64,000 nt of DNA from contig VXBP01003693.1 of assembly GCA_013400115.1 (NCBI GenBank), forward strand, positions 1 through 64,000, in the 5' to 3' direction. A program made the translations under genes and the position numbers. Source of the stretch: Rhinopomastus cyanomelas (taxonomy: Eukaryota; Chordata; Aves; Bucerotiformes; Rhinopomastidae). This document shows, in pieces, positions 1 through 10,289 of the stretch. A model generated the notes under the pieces. That model had not been told where the DNA came from. It did no database searches and was given only the letters and a program-made list of their open reading frames with translations. Numbering within the stretch: position 1 is the stretch's first letter; each line of letters starts with the position of its first letter.

Positions 1-50
1 GGTCTCACCAGGGCAGATTAGAGAGGAAGAAGAACCTCTCTTGATCTTAG
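1..50 (-). mobile_element. CR1 fragment, cut by window edge
   Basis: The first 50 bases match, on the minus strand, the ORF2 part of the young CR1 family that reads SALVRPHLEY; the same stretch occurs intact near 16,277-16,325. The element's 3' end would lie left of the window. The match fades after about base 50. Confidence 0.65.
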
Positions 51-378
51 ATGGAAATACTCCTGAGTTAACATTCAAGTGCATGTGTGGTCATAATTTG
101 TCCCACAGGTGGTCACCCAGGACCTTTTAAAGACAGCATCACCAGTAAGCTTGAATTACGTGTTTATTGCTTTAACCGAAAGTGGTTCATTTGTTGTAGC
201 AATGACAGCCTGCTGCCCCACCTCTGATAGACTGGAGAGGAAGATGTTTGTACTACTGCAGCAAAGATGAAATGTGTAAGCTTGGGACAGCTTGGGACAA
301 AGCTTGGGAGAGCTTGGTCTGCTGGGTTTTTCGTTGCCATCGGATTGGTTCTCCACGGAGCACAGGTAGTATGTATGG

Positions 379-430
379 AGGATTGGATTGGAATGGATTG
401 GATTGGATTGGACTGGATTGGACTGGATGA
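379..430 (+). repeat. (GGATT)n pentanucleotide repeat
   Basis: About ten units of GGATT with a few substitutions (GAATG, GACTG). The repeat runs straight into a CR1 3' end that itself contains GGATTGGACT, so it probably grew by slippage inside the CR1 3' untranslated tail. Confidence 0.8.
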
Positions 431-480
431 TCTTTCGAGGTCCCTTCCAATCCCTAATAAGTCTATGACTCTATGAGTCT
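421..480 (+). mobile_element. CR1 3'-terminal fragment (young family)
   Basis: Carries the family tail GATGATCTTTCGAGGTCCCT followed by three degenerate octamers of the ATTCTATG type. Only the last 60 bp are present, which is typical 5' truncation. It is fused to the GGATT repeat on its left. Confidence 0.85.
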
Positions 481-740
481 GTCTGTCCAAGACTTTTAAT
501 TGGCTACAGGCAAGGTACCAGCCCCAAGTACTCTGGTGGTAACTTGTGGATAGCAAAGGACATAAAGACTGACCAGGTTATGGGTTTCCATCGTTTTATG
601 GGATCCATAGGAGCATGTCAGCCAAACACCTCAGGGTGGATGTGGTGTTACTGGCCAAATGGGTAATCTGGGGTGGCCTAGGGAAGCTTTTTACAGAGCA
701 GTTATCGGTTCCTTGATTGTTCTCTGGAGCCATTTATACC

Positions 741-838
741 CACCTGGGCATGGTCTAGGTGATCCTGCTCTGGCAGGGGGATCTGACTAGATGATCTTTC
801 GAGGTCCCTTCCAACGCCTGTTGTTCTGTGATTCTGTA
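741..838 (+). mobile_element. CR1 3'-terminal fragment
   Basis: Starts in the end of ORF2 (CACCTGG...), lacks about 13 bp relative to sister copies, and runs through GGTCTAGGTGATCCTGCT and the CTTTCGAGGTCCC block to octamer remnants. Confidence 0.85.
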
Positions 839-1391
839 TATTGCATATATTGTAAAGAGAGAGGATGCAGAGAGAGGACAGTAAATAAGCATCAATTAAC
901 ACCTGGTTTCACCTGAGGCAGACGTGGGTTTCATATCTCAGACTTTGTACGATCACAGCCTTTGTGAGAGACCAGATGCACAAGCTGACTGCAAGCAAAG
1001 TCCATCTTTCGTGTCTGCTGCACCTCAAGCTGCACGTTTCAGTGCTGTGCGCAGGAAGAATGTCAAAAACATTGACATTTGCCTTGAAATTGAACTTGGA
1101 AAGTGAAGGAAAGCTTCCCATTTCGAGTCTAGTCTGTCACTCCTGTTTCCAGTGATTTTCCAGGGAGCTGCCCTGTGGGGAGGCTCATTTGCAACTGTCT
1201 AAAAAGCTGTCATTATGACATCGAGTGATAATGAAAGGTGCTTCCTGATGTTACATCTGCCACTTCTCCACAGCAGCTAGTGAGAGGAACAGGAGCAATA
1301 TCCACTGCAAGAAGAGGCCTCAAAATGCCATCGGTTAATTCGGTGTTTTGCAAAGAGCCTGAAAGTGTTCTTCTCAGAACGGCTGCACGGA
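839..1391. other. Unique stretch, no gene seen
   Basis: Non-repetitive sequence between two CR1 copies. The short open frames here have no recognisable domain and no convincing splice context. Confidence 0.6.
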
Positions 1392-2155
1392 ATCAGAAGG
1401 GGGGTGGTTAGCAGAACAAGAGAGGTTCTTCTCCCCCTCTACTCTGCCCTGGGGAGACCACACCTGGATTATTGTGTCCAGTTCTGGGCTCCTCAGTTCA
1501 AGAGGGATGTGGAGCTGCTAGAGGGAGTCCAGCGTAGGGCAATGAGGATGATGAAGGAGGTGAAGCACCTCCCTGATGAGCAGCAGGGCTGCTTCATGGA
1601 GGTGGGCAGGATTCTCTCTGGCGGAACGGCTGCTGCTGAGGATTTCACATCCTAGCAGGGAAAGGCAGAGGCTGAACCAGTGTCGAGCAAATCTGGCATG
1701 TGTTGCCATGTGTAGGGCAACGAGGATGATGAAGGAGGTGAAGCACCTCCCTGATGAGGAGAGACTGAGGGAGCTGGGTCTCTTTAGCTTGGAGAAGAGG
1801 AGACTGAGGGGTGACCTCATTAATGTCTATAAATATGTGAAGGGTGGGTGTCAGAAGGATGGCACTGGGCTGTTCTCGGTGTCATGTAGTGATAGGATGA
1901 GGGGCAATGGTTGTAAGCTGGAACATAGGAGGTTCCACATCAACCTGAGAAGGAACTTCTTCACAGTGAGGGTGACGGAGCACTGGAAAAGGTTGCCCAG
2001 GGTGGTTGTGGAGTCGCCTTCACCGGAGATGTTCAAGGCCCACCTGGATGTGTTCCTGTGTGACTTGATCTAGGTGATCCTGCTGTGTCAGGGGGGTTGG
2101 ACTGGATGATCTTTTGAGGTCCCTTCCAGTCCGTAATGGTTCTATGATTCTATGA
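1392..2155 (+). mobile_element. CR1 copy with internal 130-bp foreign segment
   Basis: A 5'-truncated young CR1. It opens in the ORF2 region after the reverse transcriptase (RRGVVSR, then LPLYSAL, DYCVQFWAPQFKRDVELLEG), reaches the motif RRAMRMMKEVKHLP, is interrupted by a non-CR1 segment at 1,582-1,711, and resumes at the same motif, so 47 bp are present twice (1,534-1,580 and 1,712-1,758). From there it continues through the frame RRLRGDLINVYKYVKGGCQ, the FLCDLI end of ORF2, the short 3' tail and ATTCTATG repeats at 2,135-2,155. The second part is open from 1,576 to 2,073. CR1 ORF2 normally encodes an endonuclease and reverse transcriptase; this fragment carries only the far C-terminal region and cannot be active. 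Confidence 0.93.
1582..1711 (+). repeat. 130-bp segment shared with 4,170-4,299
   Basis: This segment is not part of other CR1 copies in the window, yet occurs twice, each time joined to CR1 at the same base (GTAGGGCAACGAGG). I count three differences between the copies over 130 bp. It looks like sequence captured by a CR1 lineage or moved by a template switch. Confidence 0.85.
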
Positions 2156-2556
2156 ATCACAGAAAGATCTTTGATGTTCATCTAGTCCAATCCCCCGCAA
2201 AAGCAGGATCACCCAGGGTGGCCACACAGGAACGTGCCCAGGTGTGTTTTGAAATTCTCCGGAGAAGGAGACTCTACGACCTCTCTGAGCAGCCTCTTCC
2301 AGTTCTCTGTCACCTTCACAATGAAGTTATTCCTGATGTTGAGGTGGAATCTGGTCCTCTAGGTTGTACCTGTTGCCCCTTGTTCTATCACATTTCTCCA
2401 CTGAAAAGAGACTGTCCCCTTCTTATTGACATCTATTTATAGACAGATATTAATAAGACCCCTTCTCAGCCTTCTGCTATCCAGAACACCAGTTCCCTCA
2501 GCCTTTCCTCCCAGCAGAGGTGTCCAAGTCCCTTAATCCTCCTTGTAGCCCTGTGT
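2156..2556 (-). mobile_element. Older CR1 copy, tail-to-tail with previous copy
   Basis: Minus-strand CR1 whose 3' end abuts the 3' end of the plus-strand copy. It keeps recognisable landmarks (octamer, CTAGTCCAATCCC, GGAGACTCTACGACC, the end-of-ORF2 block) but is more diverged than the young family and lacks an open frame. Confidence 0.85.
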
Positions 2557-4169
2557 AGCACAGATTTGCCCGGCAAGGGAATAGCTGTGGGTCAGGAGTG
2601 AGGTCAGCTGGCCACATAGTGATACCTGCGTGCTGCCAGTTTGGCTGTAGCTGATGCTAATGTCTCTTGCCACCAGGAGCTCTGAAGTCACCCACAAATC
2701 AAACAACGCTGGAGAAACACCCAGTGCATTGCAGACTGTTGTGTAACTCTGCAAACATCCATCAGTTTTATTAATGGAATGTGCTCTGTCATTGGCAACG
2801 GGAATCTGGATTTGGGGGAAAGGAGATTGATGGGAGACGGGGTTTTCTGGGGGAACTCGGGGGCAGATGAGTCTCTTCTGCTCGGTGAGATTCATTCCTC
2901 TGGAAGGTCCCCACCAGGTGTTTGGTTGAAGTGCTGTGGAGGAATGTGCAGTAATAAAAAACCAGAAATCCAGTGAGCAAACTGGGAGACAAGGATAGAT
3001 TTATGGCCTTGGCAGCGCGGGCCAGTCTCCATATGCTGTTAGCATTAGATGGCGAGAGGAGTTAACTGCACCATGCGCTATTGCACAGCCCGCGTGTGGA
3101 GCCTCTTCTGTTTGAACCCAGCTCAGAACAAATGGAAAAGATAAAACAAGAATTTTCCTCAAGTGAGAACAGATGGGAAACTTTTCAGGTCCTGGAAGGC
3201 AGCAGAAGGAGACTTCTCTGTGTCCGGGAGGAGATGGGATGGGGAGCTTTCCTCAGGACAACGTCTCGCTTCTTTCTGCAGCAGGAATATCTGGATTCTC
3301 CAGCACTGTGCTTTTTGTCTCAGTAATTATCTTCTGTACAGAGCCACCCACCCTCTGCTCTGCTGTGTTTGGGAGCTGAGAACACTGCAGGCGTGTCGTC
3401 CCGTGCCGGACACGGCCGTTCCTCCTGATGGCGCTTTCTTCGGCAAGCTGCATTTTCCAGTTCCTTCTCCAGCAGGACTTGGGGCTGTCAAGCATCTGAG
3501 TCTCCTTCCTTCTTCTATATCAGGAAATGGGGGAATTTAGTATTGATCTTTGTGGCATCTAAGTTGCTCTCAGACATTCTCTCTCTTCCCAGCTGGCACC
3601 TCTGACGCTTCCTGGGCTTTGGTGCTGGTACCTGACACCGGCAGAACCCGGAGGTACTCTGCCACTGAGCCTTCAAATATAGCAGGGAGGTAGCTTTTAA
3701 GACAATCAGCCCTCAAAATCTGCAGCTCAGCATCCTGCTTCATCCATTTATTGAGGACGTGGGCTCACGTGAGCTCCTCAAACGCCTTGGTTGCAATTCT
3801 TCTCTTGCAAAACAACCTCCAAACCCCATTTTGTCCAAAAAGCCCAGCCCTGGGGAGGTTCAATTCTCATTTCACCTGCAGGGGATTTTTTAAATTCCTG
3901 TCAATTTGAACCGTGAAAATGTCCCCCCAAGGTGTCAGGGAGCTGTTTTTGCAGCCCCTGATGATGGCTTTTTCTTCCCCAATAAAAATTTATTGGGTCA
4001 CTGAAATAACAACATCATTAATGAATTATTTGCTGGTTTGCTTTGCCTCCCAGTAGAGTGCCCTAACTGGTGGGCCTTAAAGTAATTTCCCTCTCTCTTT
4101 GTTCTCTGTATATTTAAGTAATTACTTCATACAAAGGGGTGGAACAGCTCCAGGAGGAGAGCTTGGCAG
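2557..4169. other. Unique stretch, no gene seen
   Basis: Non-repetitive sequence. Open frames at 3,081-3,540 overlap in several frames and show no recognisable domain. A short palindromic AATAAAAATTTATT lies near 3,981. I see no exon I can defend. Confidence 0.55.
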
Positions 4170-4299
4170 AGCAGGGCTGCTTCACGGAGGTGGGCAGGAT
4201 TCTCTCTGGCGGAACGGCTGCTGCTGAGGATTTCACATCCTAGCAGGGAAAGGCAGAGGCTGAACCAGTGTCTAGCAAATCCGGCATGTGTTGCCATGT
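4170..4299 (+). repeat. 130-bp segment shared with 1,582-1,711
   Basis: Second copy of the non-CR1 segment. Here no CR1 sequence precedes it: the left neighbour is unique DNA, and CR1 begins immediately to the right at 4,300. Confidence 0.85.
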
Positions 4300-4753
4300 G
4301 TAGGGCAACGAGGATGATGAAGGAGGTGGAGCACCTCCCTTCTGAGGAGAGGCTGAGGGAGCTGGTTGTCTTTAGCTTGGAGAAGAGGAGACTGAGGGGT
4401 GACCTCATTAATGTCTATAAATATGTGAAGGGTGGGTGTCAGGAGGATGGAGCCAGGCTCTGCTCAGGGGCATCTAGTGATAGGATGAGGGGCAGTGGTT
4501 GTAAGCTGGAACAGAGGAGGTTCCACATCAACCTGAGAAGGAACTTCTTCACGGTGAGGGTGACAGAGCACTGGAACAGGCTGCCCAGGGGGGTTGTGGA
4601 GTCTCCCTCACTGGAGATGTTGAAGACCCACCTGGATGTGTTCCTGTGTGACTTGGTCTAGGTGATCCTGCTGTTGCAGGGGGATTGGACTAGCTGAACT
4701 TTCGAGGTCCCTTCCAATCCCTAATGATTGTGTGATTATATAATTCTATGAAT
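4300..4753 (+). mobile_element. CR1 3' copy with open ORF2 end
   Basis: Young-family CR1 beginning at the RATRMMKEVEHLP motif. The frame stays open to 4,661 (RRLRGDLINVYKYVKGGCQ ... HLDVFLCDLV), which is the normal end of ORF2. The 3' tail and octamer remnants follow. Together with the 130-bp segment it forms a chimeric unit. Confidence 0.92.
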
Positions 4754-7600
4754 AAAAGTGCAACTGCCTTAGATTTGCACGTTGTGCTGAAGTGCAACCT
4801 TCTGAACGTTCCCTTTGCCTCGAAACAGATGGGTTTGGTGTAAGTGTCGGTGGGGGCACCTCTCAAAGTCCCATTTTGCTCGGGTAAAAATGCCTTCTAA
4901 TTTTTTTCAGTAGTTGACTCCCAAGGCTTAAGTAAAATCTGAAAAGCCGGAGAATTTGCTGACACATGTGTAGCTAGCTGGGCCTTGCAGAGAAAAGGCA
5001 GAGAGGGAAATGCAGCTGCAGGTCGATCCCTGCAGGGCGAGGAGATAGCTTCTCATTTTCCATCTGCCGCAGGGTGATGAATTTCATCGCATCTGGAAAG
5101 CAGTCGTGGCTGCGGGCTCGCGGTTCAGCTCCGACCCTCTGGGCGGTTCAGCTCGTAGCGCTGCAGAGCTGGGGGTTTGGTGGGGTTGGGTTTGTCATCG
5201 CTGCCTCACGCGGGGCGAACCGTTGGAAAGCTGAGCGCGGCTCCATCTGTGACCCAAGACGCAAAGAGTGTTTTGCAGAAGGGCTGAGCCGTGGGCACTC
5301 GGGGAGCCCGCGGCAGAGCCTGCCGACACTCACGCCGGTATTTCCAGTTGCTGACAAACCCGACAGCAGCTGAATCACTTTATAGACTGCAAATGGGAAC
5401 AATGGGAACGTCGGCCTGGCCAAGCGCTGCCATGTGACTACAAATAAACTGCAGTGACTGTGTGGGTCTAGGGTGGATTGTCTCTGCCTAATCAAAATTT
5501 GTAAGGTGCTCTTGACAGAGTAGAATGTGAACTTGTCAGCAGCAAGTCATCAAATAATCCAACAGTTGGCCAGGAAGTTGCTTGTTTACACTAAAGCAGC
5601 CTTCTTTCACGACTTTGGGTGTGGACAAAGCATAATATTTATTTAAAGATGGAGATAAAAGTTTACCATGCACCCCTAATCTCGTGTGTACATCTCTGAT
5701 GTAAATACCTCCTTATCCCTAATGCCTCTGACTGCTGCAGTTATGCACTGCACCGTTTATACAACCAGGACCATACAAATGGAAAAGGAAGTCCTGCACA
5801 TCTTCTGTGTCGGGGCACAGAGAAGCACCCAAGGCAGGGAATCAGAGCATTTGTTTTCACATGGATTTTGTGGGTTTCAGCAAACGAAACGGCTTCTAGG
5901 CACATGCTTTCCTCTCACCAGTTAGTTTCTTGTAGTTGTGGTACATGTTATGTCTAGGGAAGATCAATCAACTTCCCTCCCCTCTCTTTGTAGTGACAGC
6001 ATAGTAAAGGGTTGCGTGTGCGGGCTCAGACGCAGGCTCCGTGCTGCAGCAGCCCTGGGAGCAGTTAATGGCGAAGTGCTTGCTGCCGCGAGGAGATGCT
6101 TAGCAGGCCGGTCCCAACACGACGTACATGTCCCTCACCAAGGATTTTAAACTTGTCGACTGGGAAAACCCTACTTGCCAGAACAAGATCTTTTTACACA
6201 CAGCGAGAACAATCTCCTATTGTCTCCGGGGATAAAGCGGTGCCAATAAAAGATAAAACCCCCATGCCAACGTGGTGATGCATAACCACGTTAACCTCTT
6301 CACCACTAGGTTTAACTGTGAGGTGAAAGCCTCCAAGAGGTGTTTTCTTGATCTTGTGCATCTGAATAAGTGGGATGTGGGAGCTGTATAAACCCCAGCA
6401 AACCCAAGTGTTACGAACACAACTTCATAACTATGTCCCTGCAAATATCACAGCATTTTTTCTAATTCTCATATCATGCCCTGGCTGAGTGTCTGGGAGG
6501 GCATGAGTGAAGGCTGGAGCATCTCCTGCTGCCTATCCAGCTCCGTGGGGCTGCTGTCATAAGCGAAGCCTTTGTGCTTTAATTTTCAGCTCTCCAGAAA
6601 AATGTGCCATTTCTTGTCCCCATCTCACGATGGTTCTTCTGCTGCTGCCTCAGTTTCCTCTCGCTAGGGAGCCCAGCTCTGTCTGGTACCTGTTTAATGT
6701 AGGCAGCAGTGTTCAGGAAGCAGAAGGAGACTGGGGGTTGTCTTATCTAAGACTGTACATTGGCTAGAAAATCCGGGAAGCCCGGTCTGGTATTCCTGGT
6801 TCCACCCTCTCTAAGCTTGATGCCCTGGTGATGGGCCTGCAGAGTTGTGTTTTCTCTGTCCCTGACTCCTCCTTCTCCTCTGACTCACACTCTTGATGTC
6901 CTGTCCCCATCAGGTGGTGGGGTCTGCCAGCAGTATCAGGCCCTGCTGGCAGAGCTTGGACTTTTTCTACTTCTTTGCACCATGGGCTCACTAGATAGAC
7001 TTGTGGGTGTAGCCTGAAATTCCTTCTCCAGAGACATCATGTATGTAGGGCACTAGAAGGGACCCTGGATGCAGCAAGGATGCAGCAAGCACCTGTTTTG
7101 AGAGGAACAGCATTTTGCCATCCCTGGCCTGTCATATTCCAAACCACAGAGAAGGTCTGCAGGATGTGAAGCAGCAGCTTGCAGAGCCTGTGTGGAAGGT
7201 GGGTGCCTCTTCCTGGAAAGGAGCGTGGTCACGGCAATAGGCTCTGGAAGCTCTCAGTCTCACTAGGGAGGTGCTGGGGCTGTAGGATCCTCAGCCAGTA
7301 TAAGTTTTTGGGGTCCTTTGGCTACTTGTATGTCACTACAAGGAGAATTTGTTGGTCTGAATCTTGCTCTATGCTTTTGCCCGAGTTCCCTACACAAATT
7401 AACGATCGTGCCGACAGTTTGTAAACACATCTGCTGCTTCCCCCTTGGTCTCCCATTGCTCTTCCTGTCCTGGATAAGCCCATTTTGTAAGTTAGCTGCA
7501 GGAGTGATGGTATTTTTAATGCCCATAGTACTGGCAGGTCCTGTGAGCAGTCCTCAGATACTTGCTGAGAAGTGTTTTACCTCTGCTCTCTTTTCATTCA
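4754..7600. other. Unique stretch with a CpG-rich patch, no gene seen
   Basis: Almost 3 kb without recognisable transposons. Apart from the CpG-rich patch near 5.1-5.35 kb I see short unconvincing reading frames only. Confidence 0.5.
5095..5345. promoter_or_regulatory. CpG-rich patch, possible small CpG island
   Basis: About 20 CpG dinucleotides in 250 bp, clearly denser than the AT-richer surroundings. Unmethylated CpG islands in birds often mark promoters or enhancers. No TATA box, exon or transcript start can be tied to it, so a regulatory role is inference. Confidence 0.35.
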
Positions 7601-7780
7601 CAGAATCACAGAACATTAGGGATTGGAAACGACCTCGAAAGATCATCCAGTCCAACCCTCCCACCACAGCAGAGTCATCCAGACGAAGTTCAGGAGGGTT
7701 TTAAACGTCTCCAGAGAAGGAGACTCTACAACCTCCTGGGCAGCCCCCTCCAGTGCTCCGTCACTCTCACTGGGAAGAAG
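7601..7780 (-). mobile_element. CR1 3' fragment
   Basis: Minus strand, from octamers (CAGAATCACAGAA) through GATTGGAAACGACCTCGAAAG to the last codons of ORF2 and the CAGTGCTCCGTCACTCTCAC block, where it is truncated. Confidence 0.9.
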
Positions 7781-7893
7781 TCATAGAACCACATACTCAG
7801 ACAGAGTTGGAAGGGACCACAGGATCATCCAGTTCCAACCCCCCTGCCATGGGCAGGGACACCCCAGCCTAGATCAGGCTGGCCAGAGCCTCA
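7781..7893 (-). mobile_element. CR1 3' fragment of a second subfamily
   Basis: Begins with its own octamer end exactly where the previous copy stops. Its body (GTTGGAAGGGACC, CCCTGCCATGGGCAGGGACA, CTAGATCAGGCTGGCC) belongs to a different CR1 subfamily, so these are two insertions sharing one boundary. Confidence 0.85.
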
Positions 7894-7971
7894 TTCCCCT
7901 CTCCATCTTCCCTTCACTAAGCAATGCATCTCCTAAAGACCAGGTAGAGAAGCAGGTTGTAGTATGTGCAG

Positions 7972-8551
7972 CACGTGTGGATATGTGCCCTGCACACGTG
8001 CACGCACCCAGACCGTGTACGTGCTCACGTGTGTCTGCGCGTGCACGAGCATGGACAGAGCGCCGCTCAACAGCCGCGAAGGCGGCGCAGCCTCTGGATG
8101 CTGCTGTGATGCAACCAGCCCCTCTTTCAAGACCTCTAAGTGTGGACGTGCTCATTGTGGAGACCGGCCCCACTACGGGGCTCGCCCCTTTCCATTGATT
8201 ACATGGCACCACCGTGTAGAATTGAATGCAAGCCTCGCTTCACGCTGAGAAAACCCCGCGAACCTCAGCGAGAAGGAATTAGTCAGTTTTGGAATTTTAA
8301 TTTGGTCCCAACTGTACTCCAGCTTTCCTTCAAAGTTCTGACAAGCATAACGGTCAGGAGAACCAGGCTACACAGACCCGTGGCACTGAGTTAAAGCCTT
8401 TGCTTGGCATAAACTACCCCATGGAAGTGCAGACCATTGCAAGCAGGCTGGTTGCAGACCGTTGTCAGAATTACATACGCACGTGCATACGTTTTCATTT
8501 CCTTCCTCCCCAAGATAAATCATCCCTTCAGCTTCTCCTGCGGAACACGTG
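7972..8551. promoter_or_regulatory. Cluster of five CACGTG E-boxes
   Basis: Perfect CACGTG palindromes start at 7,972, 7,995, 8,026, 8,480 and 8,546; the first three fall within 60 bp of TG/CA-rich, CpG-containing sequence. CACGTG is the site for bHLH factors such as USF, MYC/MAX, MITF and CLOCK/BMAL1. Function is inference; part of the density could come from the alternating purine-pyrimidine composition. Confidence 0.4.
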
Positions 8552-8964
8552 TGTCTCTGGAATTCCAGCAGACTGAAATGTGTGGAAATGCAGCGCGTGA
8601 GGATCAGAATTGCATCTGGTTACGTGCTCTTCGACTCCGCTGCGGCTCGTTCTCTTGCTTCCCAGAGATGTGTAGATTCAGGCCTTCAGGATGGAAATTG
8701 ATTCTCTTTGTGTCTCTGAATCTGCAGCCGTGAGAATCAAAGAGCAATGAAGGCAGGACTTTTCCTGGTGTAGTCTTCGCTTGCGTTGCTCCACATCTTT
8801 TCTAATTGGTGAAGCTGGCTGTTCTGACAGAGGCAGCACCATAAATACCAGGCAGCGGTCTGTCCAAACGAGAGCCGCTTTCTCACGCTATTTCCTGCAG
8901 AGTGAGAGTGTAGGGGTGCCTGCAAATACCTGAACTTGGGGCAGCATTTGAACATCCCTATTAC

Positions 8965-9243
8965 CTTTCTGAGCTTTAGATCCAGCTCTTTGATTTGTTC
9001 TCTCAGGCTCCTTAAAGCTCCTTCTCTGCCAGTCTGGATGATGTGTAGGAGTCTGTGATGAATGCGCTCATTATCTAATACAAAGTGGCATAAAACACTC
9101 AAGCCATGAACTCCGCCGCGCAGCTCTGCCCTGCTGCAGTCCTCTGATTCATGCTGGACGAGATTAATAGCATTTATGTTATTCATATATCTTGGTTGAC
9201 CTTGATCTGTTAGAAACTCCCTCCTTTTTATCTCTGTCCCATA
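8965..9243 (-). CDS. Candidate host exon, 93 codons, product unknown
   Basis: On the minus strand, a block of exactly 93 codons without a stop is bounded by a possible acceptor (ACCTCCCCAG, with a TTAAT branch-like sequence about 20 nt upstream) and a donor AAG|GTAATAG. Both ends are phase 0. An in-frame stop lies just upstream of the acceptor, so the frame needs splicing to extend. The peptide has a hydrophobic and histidine-rich middle (CHFVLDNERIHHRLLHIIQ) and a charged, helix-prone end (SLREQIKELDLKLRK) that could be coiled coil. I do not recognise a family. No further exons are evident nearby, the pyrimidine tract is short, and the same frame stays open past the donor to 8,737, so chance remains quite possible. 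Confidence 0.3.
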
Positions 9244-10289
9244 CTGGGGAGGTTTTGTCCCACATTAACAATGGATCTTTTGTACTTCAAAGCACATTCC
9301 CCCCACGCCCAACATCCTGAGTTTTAATTTTCCTTACATATATAATATCTGTTCCTTTCTCCTTCCCTCTCATATTCTTACCTATGTTTAATGAGCTGAT
9401 AACATCTCAGAAGCTGTAAGCTTTTATTTTATTTCTTTCAAAAATCATCTTAACCCTTTAGAAGCTAACTGCAGAGAGGGTTTTAAATTCTGCTGGAAGA
9501 AGTAAGAGCATGCTCTAAGTGCAAACAGCAGTGGGAGCTTCCCCCGTGGCATCTGTGGGACAAACACTTCCACGTCAGCTGTGAGACTACATGGGAAGAT
9601 GTGTGTGTGCATGGGGAAACCTGAGGTGCAGGAGTCTGAATAAGGGAAAAATGAGGTTGCAAAGTCATAGATGTGATTTTTCAGGACGTTACGGTTCCTG
9701 AGTTTCCTTCTGAGTGAGTTGCAAAACCGGGGCACGGTCCTGCCTCTTGTGCAGTCCCCCTCTTCTGCGCCCTACTGCAGCACATCACTTCCCATTTACA
9801 GCTGGAGCCCAGTTTGGGTTGTGTAGGAGAAACCTGTGCTGTTGGAAGAAGGTGTCCATGGTCTAATGTTTTTGGCCTTTGCTGGTTGCAGCCTCCCTTT
9901 ACTGGTTGTGCAAAGGGTTGAGGGCTGAGCTGGGTCTCAGAGAAGCCATTCTCTGTGGATGAGAAGCCATCCTTCCCCAGCCACCGGCAGACGTAGAAGT
10001 ACCTTGGAAACTGTTGTTTGCTGCTGTGCTGGTGTGGAAGTTGCTCTAGATGGGATCAGCAGCTCTTGTCTTAGATGTGTTGATCAGGAGTTAACAAGGC
10101 TCTGTGCAGGAAGTGCCCAGGAGGACACAGAGATACAAGAGAGGACCTGGGCAGGGGCTGCTGGCAAGACAGCAGGACAGGGAAATGCAAAAGAGCACAG
10201 AAATGGATGCAGAGGAAAGCTAGAGAAGGAAAACACCAAAAATTGGAGGTGATGATGGGTCTGATGTGGGTCTAGTGAAAATTAGAACA
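9244..10289. other. Unique stretch, no gene seen
   Basis: Non-repetitive. The open frame at 9,959-10,252 leads into the old CR1 below but shows no clear CR1 or host domain. Confidence 0.5.

Noticed and set aside
1576..2073. 165-codon open frame as a host gene
   Set aside because: Apart from the 130-bp segment it is the C-terminal part of CR1 ORF2, repeated many times in the window.
5074..5373. 99-codon open frame in the CpG-rich patch as an exon
   Set aside because: High GC removes stops in several frames; no domain or splice pair supports it.
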